Source: Streptomyces sp. R21 (GTDB lineage: Bacteria > Actinomycetota > Actinomycetes > Streptomycetales > Streptomycetaceae). From it: a stretch of 64,000 bases of DNA. The notes beneath the pieces are model-generated. The model was not told where the DNA came from, searched no databases, and worked only from the letters and a program-made list of their open reading frames with translations. Shown here piece after piece: positions 17,082-25,607 of the stretch; position 1 is the first letter of the stretch; the number at the start of each line of letters is the position of its first letter. Both the position numbers and the translations under genes were made by a program. Where the stretch lies: contig NZ_CP163435.1 in assembly GCF_041051975.1 (NCBI RefSeq), forward strand, positions 8,039,001-8,103,000. Direction: 5' to 3'.

Positions 17082-18311
17082 ATGCATGCCTGGCCCGCTT
17101 CTGAGGTCCCCGCCCTGCCTGGTGAGGGCCGCGACCTCCGGATCCACGACACCGCGACCGGTGGGCTCATCACCCTTGACCCCGGTCCCGTCGCCCGTAT
17201 CTACGTCTGCGGCATCACGCCGTACGACGCGACCCACCTGGGTCACGCGGCGACCTACAACGCGTTCGACCTCGTTCAGCGCGTGTGGCTCGACACCAAG
17301 CGGCAGGTTCACTATGTCCAGAACGTGACCGACGTCGACGATCCACTGCTGGAGCGCGCGCAGCGCGACGGCATCGACTGGGTGGGGCTCGCGGAGAAGG
17401 AGACCTCCCTCTTCCGCGAGGACATGACCGCCCTGCGGATGCTGCCCCCGCAGCACTACATCGGTGCCGTGGAGGCGATACCCGGCATCGTCCCGCTGGT
17501 CGAGCGACTGCGGGACGCGGGCGCGGCGTACGAGCTCGAAGGGGATGTCTACTTCTCCGTCGAGTCCGACCCGCACTTCGGGCAGGTGTCCCATCTGGAC
17601 GCCGCCGCCATGCGTCTGCTGTCCGCGGAGCGCGGCGGGGACCCGGACCGTCCGGGCAAGAAGAACCCGCTCGACCCGATGCTGTGGATGGCCGCCCGCG
17701 AGGGCGAGCCCAGCTGGGACGGCGCCTCGCTCGGCCGCGGCCGGCCCGGCTGGCACATCGAGTGCGTGGCCATCGCCCTGGACCACCTGGGCATGGGCTT
17801 CGACGTGCAGGGCGGCGGCTCCGACCTCGCCTTCCCGCACCACGAGATGGGTGCCTCGCACGCGCAGGTGCTCACCGGCGAGTTCCCGATGGCCAAGGCG
17901 TACGTCCACGCAGGCATGGTGGCGCTGCACGGCGAGAAGATGTCGAAGTCCAAGGGCAACCTGGTCTTCGTCTCCAAGCTGCGCTACGACGGGGTCGACC
18001 CGGCGGCCATCCGGCTCGCGCTGCTCGCGCACCACTACCGCGCCGACTGGGAGTGGACCGACCAGGTCCTGGAGGACGCCGTAGCCCGCCTGGACACCTG
18101 GCGCGCGGCCGTCTCCCGCCCCGACGGACCGTCCGCGGACGCGCTCGTCGAGGAGATCCGCGAGGCCCTCTCGAACGACCTGGACGCCCCCACCGCGCTC
18201 GCGGCGGTGGACCGCTGGGCCGCGCTCCAGCACGCCCAAGGCGGTACGGATGAGGGCGCCCCCGGCGTCGTATCGCGTGCCGTGGACGCTCTTCTGGGCG
18301 TGGCCCTGTAG
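17082..18311 (+). CDS. mshC: Mycothiol biosynthesis cysteine ligase MshC
   Basis: A 409-residue ATP-dependent ligase that joins L-cysteine to GlcN-Ins in the third step from GlcNAc-Ins to mycothiol, the main actinobacterial thiol. It is a cysteinyl-tRNA synthetase relative without the anticodon domain. It shows the zinc-site start IYVCGITPYDATHLGHA with the HxGH motif (HLGH), the adenylate-site region PGWHIECVAIALDHLG with a zinc Cys and His, FPHHEMGASHA, and the KMSKS loop EKMSKSKGNL. Length and motifs fit full MshC. The organism therefore makes mycothiol. Confidence 0.96.
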   Translation: MHAWPASEVPALPGEGRDLRIHDTATGGLITLDPGPVARIYVCGITPYDATHLGHAATYNAFDLVQRVWLDTKRQVHYVQNVTDVDDPLLERAQRDGIDWVGLAEKETSLFREDMTALRMLPPQHYIGAVEAIPGIVPLVERLRDAGAAYELEGDVYFSVESDPHFGQVSHLDAAAMRLLSAERGGDPDRPGKKNPLDPMLWMAAREGEPSWDGASLGRGRPGWHIECVAIALDHLGMGFDVQGGGSDLAFPHHEMGASHAQVLTGEFPMAKAYVHAGMVALHGEKMSKSKGNLVFVSKLRYDGVDPAAIRLALLAHHYRADWEWTDQVLEDAVARLDTWRAAVSRPDGPSADALVEEIREALSNDLDAPTALAAVDRWAALQHAQGGTDEGAPGVVSRAVDALLGVAL

Positions 18312-18344
18312 CCGCCGCTCCCTGGAAAACTTCCTGATTCAGCC

Positions 18345-18378
18345 GGGCGCCGGGCGGGTTCTCACCTGCCCGGCGCCC
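18345..18378. terminator. Terminator between mshC and the Q-rich gene
   Basis: GGGCGCCGGGC (18345-18355) pairs perfectly with GCCCGGCGCCC (18368-18378); the 12-base loop can add GGGT/ACCT-like pairs. The genes on either side converge. Confidence 0.8.
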
Positions 18379-18427
18379 TCTGTGCCTGTGTCTGGGCCGT
18401 TCTCCGGCCGCTACTGCTGTCCTGCCG

Positions 18428-19069
18428 TTACTGCCTGTTGACGATCACGGCCTGGATGGCGTTGGTGTTCGAGTCGTAGATCCCGATGACCTGCTGTCCG
18501 AAGGCGAAGGCCTCCTGGACCTCGTCGTGCGTGACCTGGTTCGGGTTGACCAGGGGGTACCACGCGTTGTTGATGAACAGGTAGAGGATCGACGGCTGGC
18601 CGGGGAGCGGGGTCACGACGTCCCAGAACTTCGTGGCGATGCCGCTCACCAGCGCCTGCGCCTCGACCGCGCTCTGCAGCACGAGAGGCTGGCCCTGCTG
18701 CTGACCTTGCTGCCGGCCCCCGAGCTGCTGGAGCAGTTGCTCGAACGGCTGCTGCTGGCCGAGCTGCTGGAGCTGCTGCTGCAGATGCTGCGGCACTTGC
18801 TGCTGACCGATGCCCTGCTGGCCGTACGGCTGCTGCTGTTGCTGGCCGAAGGGCTGCTGCTGGCCGATGCCCTGCTGGCCGTGGGGCTGCTGCATCTGCT
18901 GCCCGAACGGTTGCTGCATCTGCTGGCCGAACGGCTGCTGCTGGCCCATGCCCTGCTGCTGCCCGAACTGCTGCGGGGGCGCCGTGCTCGGGCCCTGCTG
19001 GCCCTGGTGCTGGCCCTGGTGCTGGCCGTGCTGCTGTCCCTGCTGGCTCATCTGCGGGGTCGTGCTCAT
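18428..19069 (-). CDS. Glutamine-rich prion-like protein with a C-terminal domain shared with its neighbour
   Basis: A 213-residue protein of unknown function. Residues 1-125 are nearly all Gln, Gly, Pro and Phe/His, with imperfect repeats such as GQQQPFGQQMQQ and QPHGQQGIGQ; this is a low-complexity, prion-like segment. Residues about 130-213 are globular, ending in a domain of about 53 residues (from 161) with LFINNAWYPLVNP, VQEAFAFG and IYDSN. That domain aligns without gaps over about 40 residues with the C-terminus of the protease encoded just upstream, with roughly 14 identities. The start is ATG 19069, with GGAAGG upstream. No signal peptide is seen. The 62-base gap to the protease gene suggests a two-gene operon. 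Confidence 0.8.
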   Translation of the reverse strand: MSTTPQMSQQGQQHGQHQGQHQGQQGPSTAPPQQFGQQQGMGQQQPFGQQMQQPFGQQMQQPHGQQGIGQQQPFGQQQQQPYGQQGIGQQQVPQHLQQQLQQLGQQQPFEQLLQQLGGRQQGQQQGQPLVLQSAVEAQALVSGIATKFWDVVTPLPGQPSILYLFINNAWYPLVNPNQVTHDEVQEAFAFGQQVIGIYDSNTNAIQAVIVNRQ

Positions 19070-19132
19070 GCGGGTGCCACCTTCCATCAATGGTTGGTTG
19101 CGTTGGTGCGTCGGTCCCTGACGACCAGGTCC

Positions 19133-20872
19133 TCAGCCCGTGACCACGAGGCCGACGATCTCGTCGTCCGAGAACCAGACACGTACGTCCGGCCGTCCGC
19201 CCGCGAAGGCGGTGTGCACCGCCTGGCGCATCTCGGGGGACGGGTTGTTCAGGTTGCGCCAGGCACCGGCCACGAACAGCCTGAGCCTGGGCGGGAGTTC
19301 ACGCGGATACGGCAGCAGCTCGTCCCAGTACCGCTCGGCCTGGCCCGAGCCGACCGCCTCCGGCAGCAGATGAGTGACCGCTGCCTTGATGTCCGGCCGG
19401 TTGCCGATCCGCTGGGATGCGGGCCGGCCCGGCGCGTCCTGCTGCGGAGATCCCGTCGCCCGCAGCACCGCGCGGGCACGTTCCGGTGAAATCGCTTCCT
19501 GGCCCGCCGCCTTGAGCATTCCCTGTAGCGCGGCCAGGGCTCCGACCACCACGGGGGAGGCGGAGGAGGTGCCCGAGAACGTGTCCGTGTACCAGGCGAT
19601 CTCCTCGGCGCCGCCCTGCAGATCGCCGGGCCTGTCCCAGGAGCCGCCGGTGGTCGTGACCTCGCGTCCCCAGCCCTGCGCGTCCACGCGTGCCCCGTAG
19701 TTGGAGAACGCGAGCCGTGAGCGGTCCGGACCGTGGTCGCGGCCGTGCGTGCCGGGCGGCGGTGCGCCCGCGCCGACGAGGACCGCGCCGGAGGACTGGT
19801 TGGACGGGTTGAACGGGTTGCGCCACCACTCCGGGAACTCGGCCGGGCGGCGCTCGTACATCGCGTCGTCGAGCGACTCGGCGCCGTTGCCCGCGGCCGC
19901 CACCACGATGACGCCCTTGGCGGTCGCGTACCGTACGGCCGCGTAGTTGTCGGGCCACCACTCGATCGCGATGTAGCCCTGCTGGTCGTCGCGCTGTTCG
20001 AAGTCGAACCGCGGCCCGGGGGCGTGCAGTTCGATCAGGATGATGTCGCCGGCGTTCAGCCGCTCGGCCGCCGCGTGGATCGCGGCCGCCGAGCCGATGT
20101 CCTGGAAGGACGCGGCGGCGGTCACCGCGTCCGGCACGACACCGGTGATCCCGTGCTCGCCCCGGTCGCCGCCGATCACACCGATGACGGCGGTGCCGTG
20201 GTTGCGCCAGGCGATGTCGGTCAGCGGGGTGCCGACGACGACGCCCGCGAGCTTCGCGGCCAGATCCTCGTGGCCGAGCTGCCATGCGCCCTCCACGTCG
20301 ATCACGGTCACGCCCTGGCCCGTGCCGCCGGGCCGCTGCCAGGCCCAGTAGGCGTCGATGCCCTCGGGCGCGGGGCGCAGATACCCTTGCCGGCTGGTGA
20401 AGTCGGGGGTGACGGGCGCCCCTTCCTTCCGCCGCCGGGTCTCGTCCGCACTCTGTCCGACGGACCCCAACGAGGCGGGTACGGCGCCGGGCTTCACATA
20501 TGCCGTGTCGATCTCCGGCAGCGCGGCGATGCGCGAACGGAGTTCCTGGGCGCGGCTCTCGACGCCGCGCACCCGGTAGAAGAGACCGAGGTCGGGCACG
20601 CTCTCGGTGCCCGCCGCGGCGGAATGCTGAAGTCGCTCCTCACTGCCGAACAGTGGTTCCAGGGCGAGCTGTTCGTCGCTGAGGAACATGTTGAGCGCCG
20701 ACACGTCGGCGCCCGCCGCCGAGCGGACGCCCGCGGCTGCGGCGCGCAGCCGGGCCTCGGGGCGAGCGACGACGATCAGCTCCTGCTCGGCTCCTCGGTA
20801 GGTGAATCCCGCTCCGTCGGGCCCCGGCCCGGACGCTCCCGGGCCCTGCGCCGGCTGTACCTGGTCGGTCAT
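19133..20872 (-). CDS. Subtilisin-like S8 serine protease, apparently intracellular
   Basis: A 579-residue peptidase of family S8. The catalytic Asp is D192 (VTVIDVEGAW), His H225 (WRNHGTAVIGV), the oxyanion Asn N329 (AAAGNGAE) and Ser S436 (FSGTSSASPVV). Residues about 20-150 form an N-terminal region that may act as a prodomain. The start is ATG 20872 (MTDQVQPAQ), with GGGAG upstream. No signal peptide is visible, unlike most Streptomyces subtilisins. After the catalytic domain a linker leads to a 50-residue C-terminal domain (LFVAGAWRNLNNP, AVHTAFAGG, VWFSDDE) that is homologous to the C-terminus of the downstream glutamine-rich protein. This suggests the two proteins work in one pathway. 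Confidence 0.88.
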   Translation of the reverse strand: MTDQVQPAQGPGASGPGPDGAGFTYRGAEQELIVVARPEARLRAAAAGVRSAAGADVSALNMFLSDEQLALEPLFGSEERLQHSAAAGTESVPDLGLFYRVRGVESRAQELRSRIAALPEIDTAYVKPGAVPASLGSVGQSADETRRRKEGAPVTPDFTSRQGYLRPAPEGIDAYWAWQRPGGTGQGVTVIDVEGAWQLGHEDLAAKLAGVVVGTPLTDIAWRNHGTAVIGVIGGDRGEHGITGVVPDAVTAAASFQDIGSAAAIHAAAERLNAGDIILIELHAPGPRFDFEQRDDQQGYIAIEWWPDNYAAVRYATAKGVIVVAAAGNGAESLDDAMYERRPAEFPEWWRNPFNPSNQSSGAVLVGAGAPPPGTHGRDHGPDRSRLAFSNYGARVDAQGWGREVTTTGGSWDRPGDLQGGAEEIAWYTDTFSGTSSASPVVVGALAALQGMLKAAGQEAISPERARAVLRATGSPQQDAPGRPASQRIGNRPDIKAAVTHLLPEAVGSGQAERYWDELLPYPRELPPRLRLFVAGAWRNLNNPSPEMRQAVHTAFAGGRPDVRVWFSDDEIVGLVVTG

Positions 20873-21173
20873 CGCGTGCCGCTCCCTTCGGTCCATGCGG
20901 GTGGCCTTGCAGCGGGTCGGCGCGGTGCCATGTCCCGTCTCCGGGCCGCGCCTTCGGGGCCCACCCTGCTACGCGCCGGGCCATTCGTCCAGGCCGCTTT
21001 CGCCAATTACGTTTGAAAACAAGTTGAATTGGGAACCCCGTGCAATCCGTCCGGAAACAGATGTCACGGAGCAATCCGGCCAAAGGCTGCGGAGGCGGGT
21101 GTCATGTGATGGGGTGGCAGCGACTGTTGACCATTGGTCCGGCCGCTGCCGGACCCTTGCGGAAGGACGCTCC
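20873..21173. other. Divergent intergenic region
   Basis: About 300 bases between the protease gene (minus) and the secreted beta-propeller gene (plus). An AT-richer stretch at about 21000-21030 (TTTGAAAACAAGTTGAATTGG) is the likeliest promoter area. I see no gene or clear repeat. Confidence 0.5.
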
Positions 21174-22109
21174 ATGCACCGTTCCTTCGCACGTCGAAGA
21201 CTGCTCACAGCCGCCGCCGCGCTCGGAGGAACAGCGCTTCTGGGCGGCACCGCCCAGGCGGCCGAAGGGCACTGGCCCACCCAATTCGCTTTGCCCAACG
21301 GCTTCGCGCCCGAGGGCATCACCATCGGCACCGCCCCCTTCGCGTACTTCGGGTCCATCGCGAACGGGGACATCTACCGGGCGAGCCTCGCCACCGGACG
21401 CGGCTCCGTCATCAGCAAGGGCCTCGGGGCCGAACACCCCACCCTGGGGCTGAAGATCAACCGCCACGGAAGGCTCTTCCTCGCCGGCGGATCGAGCGGC
21501 GAGCTGCGCACGGTCGACGCGCGCAGCGGGAAGATCGAGAAGGTGTACGACGTCGGCGGCACCTTCGTCAACGACGTGGTCCTCACACCGAGCGCGGCCT
21601 GGTTCACCGAGACCTACCAACCTGTGCTCTACGGGCTCGCGTTGGGCCCGCACGGTGAACCCGGCGCCGTCACCACCCTGCCGCTCACCGGCGACTGGGT
21701 GCAGGGCCCCGGCTTCACCGCCAACGGCATCGAGCGCACGCCCGACGGCAGAGCACTGCTCGTGGTGAACACGATCGCTGACGGCGGCGGTCTGATGCGG
21801 GTCGATCCCCGTACCGGAGTGGCCACCGCGGTGGACCTGGGGCCCTCCAAACTGCCCGACGGGGACGGGCTGTTGCTGCTCGGCCGCATCCTCTATGCCG
21901 TTCAGCAGGCGGACAACCTCATCGACGTGTTCCGGCTGAACGCTTCCGGCACCAAGGGCACGGCGATCGCCCGGATCACCGACACGCGCTTCCGGATCCC
22001 GACGACGGCCGCGGCGTGGGGCGACCGTCTGTACCTTCCGAACGCGCGCTTCGACGTCGAGCCGACACCGGACACCGAGTACGACGCGGTGGCGGTGGCC
22101 CAGGTCTGA
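21174..22109 (+). CDS. Secreted SMP-30/beta-propeller-like protein
   Basis: A 311-residue exported protein. The N-terminus FARRRLLTAAAALGG has a twin-arginine type signal (RRxLL) and a likely cleavage after AQA near residue 30. The rest is a series of strands with repeated GxxxL(Y/F)xxxxxxG patterns like six-bladed SMP-30/gluconolactonase/YncE propellers. One example is TANGIERTPDGRALLVVNT, which matches the SMP-30 calcium-site region. Such proteins are sometimes annotated as superoxide dismutase in Streptomyces, but no SOD motifs are visible. GGAAGG precedes ATG 21174. The substrate is unknown. Confidence 0.8.
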   Translation: MHRSFARRRLLTAAAALGGTALLGGTAQAAEGHWPTQFALPNGFAPEGITIGTAPFAYFGSIANGDIYRASLATGRGSVISKGLGAEHPTLGLKINRHGRLFLAGGSSGELRTVDARSGKIEKVYDVGGTFVNDVVLTPSAAWFTETYQPVLYGLALGPHGEPGAVTTLPLTGDWVQGPGFTANGIERTPDGRALLVVNTIADGGGLMRVDPRTGVATAVDLGPSKLPDGDGLLLLGRILYAVQQADNLIDVFRLNASGTKGTAIARITDTRFRIPTTAAAWGDRLYLPNARFDVEPTPDTEYDAVAVAQV

Positions 22110-22126
22110 CGGGCCCGGGACGGCGG

Positions 22127-22157
22127 AGGGGCGGTGCGCCTGTCGCGCACCGCCCCT
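22127..22157. terminator. Bidirectional terminator
   Basis: AGGGGCGGTGCGC (22127-22139) is the exact complement of GCGCACCGCCCCT (22145-22157), with a 5-base loop. It lies between the convergent propeller and PAC2 genes. Confidence 0.87.
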
Positions 22158-22190
22158 GCTCGTTCGGCATCCCGTTCGGCATCCGCCGGT

Positions 22191-23285
22191 TCAGTCCTCC
22201 GAGGACTCGTCCGCAGCGTTGTCTGCGGAGTTGTCCGATGACTCGTCCGCAGCGGTGTCGGGAGAGCTGCCGGCGGGTTCCTGTGGACTGGCGTCCGAGG
22301 AATCCTGCAGGCCGTCGTCCTCGGCGCCGGTCTCCGGTCGCTGCGGTTTGGGCGGTCGGACGCGGCCGCCCGGGCCGTCCTTCAGATACGAGGGTGAGTC
22401 GCCGCTCTCCGTCGCGTGGCCGCCGGACGGGGCCGCCGGACCGCCGCCGTCCCGCCTGCGCAGATAGCGCTCGAACTCGCGGGCGATCGCCTCGCCGGAC
22501 GCCTCGGGTAGCTCGGCCGTGTCCCGGGCCTCCTCCAGCGTCTGCACGTACTCGGCGACCTCGCTGTCCTCGGCCGCCAGCTGGTCCACGCCCAGCTGCC
22601 AGGCCCGCGCGTCCTCGGCCAGCTCGCCCAGCGGAATGCGCAGGTCGATCAGGTCCTCAAGGCGGTTGAGCAGGGCCAGCGTGGCCTTCGGGTTGGGCGG
22701 CTGCGAGACGTAGTGCGGGACGGCCGCCCACAGCGACACCGCCGGGACGCCCGCGTGCGTGCACGCCTCCTGGAGAATGCCGACGATGCCCGTGGGGCCC
22801 TCGTACTTGGTCTCCTCCAGGTCCATCGTGCGCGCCAGGTCCGGGTCGGACGTGACCCCGCTGACCGGCACCGGACGGGTGTGCGGGGTGTCGCCGAGCA
22901 GCGCGCCCAGGATCACCACCAGCTCCACGCCCAGTTCGTGCGCGAAGCCGAGGATCTCGTTGCAGAACGAGCGCCAGCGCATCGACGGCTCGATCCCGCG
23001 CACCAGCACCAGGTCACGTGGCTTCTCGCCGCCGACCCGGACCACCGACAACCTTGTCGTCGGCCAGGTGATCTTGCGGACACCGCCGTCCAGCCACACG
23101 GTGGGGCGGTTCACCTGGAAGTCGTAGTAGTCCTCGGCGTCCAGCGCCGCGAACACCTCGCCCTTCCACTCCCTGTCCAGATGTGCGACCGCGGTGGAGG
23201 CGGCGTCGCCGGCGTCGTTCCAGCCTTCGAACGCGGCCACCATGACCGGGTCGATCAGCTCGGGAACCCCCTCGAGCTCGATCAC
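22191..23285 (-). CDS. PAC2-family protein
   Basis: A 364-residue protein of the PAC2 (proteasome-assembly-chaperone-like) family. The start is GTG 23285 behind a strong AAGGAGG. The N-terminus VIELEGVPELIDPVMVAAFEGWNDAGDAAS is diagnostic. ITWPTTRLSVVRVG, GIEPSMRWRSFCNEIL and TGIVGILQEACTHAGVP continue the fold. The last 60-70 residues are low-complexity and very acidic (Glu/Asp/Ser/Ala repeats such as ADESSDNSADNAADESSED). Archaeal and eukaryotic relatives help proteasome assembly; a role with the Pup-proteasome encoded 40 kb away is possible but not shown. Confidence 0.9.
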   Translation of the reverse strand: MIELEGVPELIDPVMVAAFEGWNDAGDAASTAVAHLDREWKGEVFAALDAEDYYDFQVNRPTVWLDGGVRKITWPTTRLSVVRVGGEKPRDLVLVRGIEPSMRWRSFCNEILGFAHELGVELVVILGALLGDTPHTRPVPVSGVTSDPDLARTMDLEETKYEGPTGIVGILQEACTHAGVPAVSLWAAVPHYVSQPPNPKATLALLNRLEDLIDLRIPLGELAEDARAWQLGVDQLAAEDSEVAEYVQTLEEARDTAELPEASGEAIAREFERYLRRRDGGGPAAPSGGHATESGDSPSYLKDGPGGRVRPPKPQRPETGAEDDGLQDSSDASPQEPAGSSPDTAADESSDNSADNAADESSED

Positions 23286-23499
23286 CCAGCGCCTCCTTCC
23301 GACGTGCCCTCGCGTACGCCCCAACCTTACGGCGTTCGCGGGGGGCCTCCGCAGCCCCCTTGCACGGGGGAGTGAACGGATCACTGCCCCGTCAGCCACC
23401 CCGGAACACCCCGGAGTCATCCGAGCTGTGGCCGAGCCGTCGTCGGCCAACTTCGACGCACACCCTGGACGTTGCGCAGATGTGCCGCCATACATCGGA

Positions 23500-24171
23500 T
23501 CAGAGAGTCGACCGCAGCCACTGCTCGACGCTCGCGATATGCACCGTCGCCCAGGAGCGGGCCGCCTCCGCGTCCCGGTCGCGCAGGGCGCCGAGGATGG
23601 CCCGGTGCTCGTGCAGGGTGCGGCTGACCGCGTCCTCCTGGGTCAGACCGCGCCAGACCCGGGCCCGGGTGGTGGGCCCGGAGAGACCTTCGAGCAGGGA
23701 GCAGAGCACCGAGTTGCCGGAGCTCTGCACGATGCCCTTGTGGAAGTCGAGGTCGGAGGCGACGAGCTCCTCCACCGAGGGATCGGAGCCCAGCTTGTCC
23801 AACTGTGCGGTCAACGCGGCGAGTTGCTGCTCGCTGATGCGGGAGGCCGCCATCGCCGTCGCCGCCGGCTCCAGGATGCGGCGCACGGCCAGGAACTCCA
23901 GGACCGTGTCGTCGCGGTGGAAGTCGACGACGAAACTCAGCGCCTCCAGCAGGAGCTGCGGGTCCAGGCTGGTGACGTACGTGCCGTCGCCCTGCCGGAC
24001 GTCCAGGATGCGGATGAGCGACAGGGCGCGGACGGCCTCCCGCAGCGAGTTGCGGGACAGTCCGAGCTCGGCGGCGAGTTCGCTCTCCTTGGGCAGCCGG
24101 TCGCCGGGGCGCAACGCGCCGGAGACGATCATGTCCTTGATTTTCTCGATCGCCTCGTCGGTGACTGCCAT
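23500..24171 (-). CDS. FadR-subfamily GntR transcriptional regulator
   Basis: A 223-residue repressor-type regulator. Residues 5-70 are a GntR winged helix (MIVSGALRPGDRLPKESELAAELGLSRNSLREAVRAL, then GDGTYV). The C-terminal FCD domain is all-helical, with metal or ligand-binding residues around DLDFHKGIV, HEHRAILGAL and VHIASVEQ. A perfect palindrome lies 21-35 bases upstream of its start (24192-24206) and probably mediates autoregulation. It sits directly downstream of the nucleoside salvage operon in the same direction and might control it. The ligand is unknown. Confidence 0.9.
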   Translation of the reverse strand: MAVTDEAIEKIKDMIVSGALRPGDRLPKESELAAELGLSRNSLREAVRALSLIRILDVRQGDGTYVTSLDPQLLLEALSFVVDFHRDDTVLEFLAVRRILEPAATAMAASRISEQQLAALTAQLDKLGSDPSVEELVASDLDFHKGIVQSSGNSVLCSLLEGLSGPTTRARVWRGLTQEDAVSRTLHEHRAILGALRDRDAEAARSWATVHIASVEQWLRSTL

Positions 24172-24191
24172 GGCGGGCCTCCCAGTCGCTC

Positions 24192-24206
24192 AGACATCGG
24201 ATGTCT
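24192..24206. promoter_or_regulatory. Palindromic operator upstream of the FadR-type regulator
   Basis: AGACATC-G-GATGTCT is a perfect 7-1-7 palindrome, 21 bases upstream of the regulator start. Position and symmetry fit a GntR/FadR dimer site, probably for autoregulation. Confidence 0.65.
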
Positions 24207-24266
24207 CAGGCCATTATGAGGGTTCAGTGGGCTGAACGGGGAGAGAAGGGGTCTGAAATCCACAGC

Positions 24267-25607
24267 TCAGACGAGTGCCGCGGACGAATGCTCCGGTCGA
24301 GTGCCTCGGACAAGCGCTTCCAGATCGGCCAGCACGGTCGGCTCGTCGAGCGTCGTCAGCGCGCGCTCCCGCATCAGGACCCTTCCGTCGACCACCGTGT
24401 CCCGTACGTCGGCCGAGTGCGCAGCGTACGCGAGTGTGGACCACGGGTCGTGCAGGGGTCTCAGATGGGGTGCGTTCAGGTCGAGCACGATCAGGTCGGC
24501 ACGCTTGCCGGCCTCCAGTGAGCCGAGGTGGTCGCCGAGGCCCAGCGCGCGGGCACCCTCGATCGTGGCCATCCGCACCGCCTGCTCGGCACCGACCGCG
24601 GTCGGGTCGCCCGCCGCCTTGTGCACCAGCGCGGCCTGTCGCACCGCGCCCAGCATGTCCAGCGTGTTGGAGCTGACCGCGCCGTCCGTGCCCAGGCCGA
24701 CGGTCACCCCGGCGCTCAGCAGCCGCGGCACCGGCGCGATGCCGCAGCCGAGCTTCAGGTTCGACACCGGGCAGTGCGCGACCGCGGTGCCGGTGCGGGC
24801 CAGCGCCGCGATCTCCGGCCCGGTGAGGTCCACCGCGTGGGCGAGCAGCAGATCGGGGCCGAGCAGTCCGAGCGAGTCGAGCAGCTCCACCGGGCGCTTG
24901 CCGTGGCGCACCTCGACGGTGGCGACCTCGGTCGCGTTCTCCGCCGCGTGGAGGTGCAGCAGCGCACCGAACTCCCGCGCCAGCGCGGCTATTTCGGTGA
25001 GCTGGTCCGGGGCGAGCGTGTAGGTGGAGTGCGCGAAGAGGACGGGGCGGGTGCCGGGCCGTGCCCCGGCCCGGGCGGCCAGGTCCTGGCGCGCCCACCC
25101 GAGCCGGTCCTCGTACGCGATGCCGTCCGCCGGGCCGGGGACGTCCATGAACGTCGGTCCGGTGTGCAGCCGCCAGCCCGCCTCGCGCGCCGCCTGTTCG
25201 GCCGCCCCGTGGAACCAGTACATGTCGAGGGCGGAGGTCACCCCGGCCCGTACGCCCTCGGCGATCGCCACCCGCACCGCCGCCGCCACGTTCTTCGGAG
25301 ACAGCAGCTCGGCCTCCCACGTCAGCACCCGCTCCAGGAAGCCCTGGAGCGTGACGTCGTCGGCGCGGCCCCGCAGCAGCGTCATCGCGAGGTGCGTGTG
25401 CGCGTTGACGAACCCGGGCAGCACGAGACAGCCCTCGGCGTCGATGTCCTGGTCCGCCGTGTACCGCGCCCGCAGCTCCTCGGCGGGCCCGACCGCGACG
25501 ATCACGCCGTCGCGGACGCCGACTGCACCGCCCCGTACGACCGTTCCGGCGTCGTCGACCGTCAGGACGTCCCCGCCCCGCACCAGCAGATCGATGTGCT
25601 CGGTCAC
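24267..25607 (-). CDS. Amidohydrolase of the MTA/SAH deaminase type
   Basis: A 446-residue zinc amidohydrolase. Metal ligands are visible: H70 and H72 (GFVNAHTHLAMT), a His in HLHAAENATEV, a His in LAHAVDLTG and the catalytic Asp in GLGTDGAVSSNTLDM. These motifs, AHCPVSNLKLGCGIAP and the length match the 5'-methylthioadenosine/S-adenosylhomocysteine deaminase branch rather than guanine deaminase or cytosine deaminase. It would convert MTA to methylthioinosine. The start is GTG 25607, overlapping the phosphorylase stop as GTGA. It is last in a six-gene operon of importer, phosphorylase and deaminase, next to the methionine salvage genes. Confidence 0.85.
   Translation of the reverse strand: MTEHIDLLVRGGDVLTVDDAGTVVRGGAVGVRDGVIVAVGPAEELRARYTADQDIDAEGCLVLPGFVNAHTHLAMTLLRGRADDVTLQGFLERVLTWEAELLSPKNVAAAVRVAIAEGVRAGVTSALDMYWFHGAAEQAAREAGWRLHTGPTFMDVPGPADGIAYEDRLGWARQDLAARAGARPGTRPVLFAHSTYTLAPDQLTEIAALAREFGALLHLHAAENATEVATVEVRHGKRPVELLDSLGLLGPDLLLAHAVDLTGPEIAALARTGTAVAHCPVSNLKLGCGIAPVPRLLSAGVTVGLGTDGAVSSNTLDMLGAVRQAALVHKAAGDPTAVGAEQAVRMATIEGARALGLGDHLGSLEAGKRADLIVLDLNAPHLRPLHDPWSTLAYAAHSADVRDTVVDGRVLMRERALTTLDEPTVLADLEALVRGTRPEHSSAALV

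Noticed and set aside
18527..19489. A Leu-rich reading frame opposite the Q-rich gene
   Set aside because: Poly-Leu runs are simply the complement of CAG glutamine codons; no membrane-protein pattern with charged loops is present.
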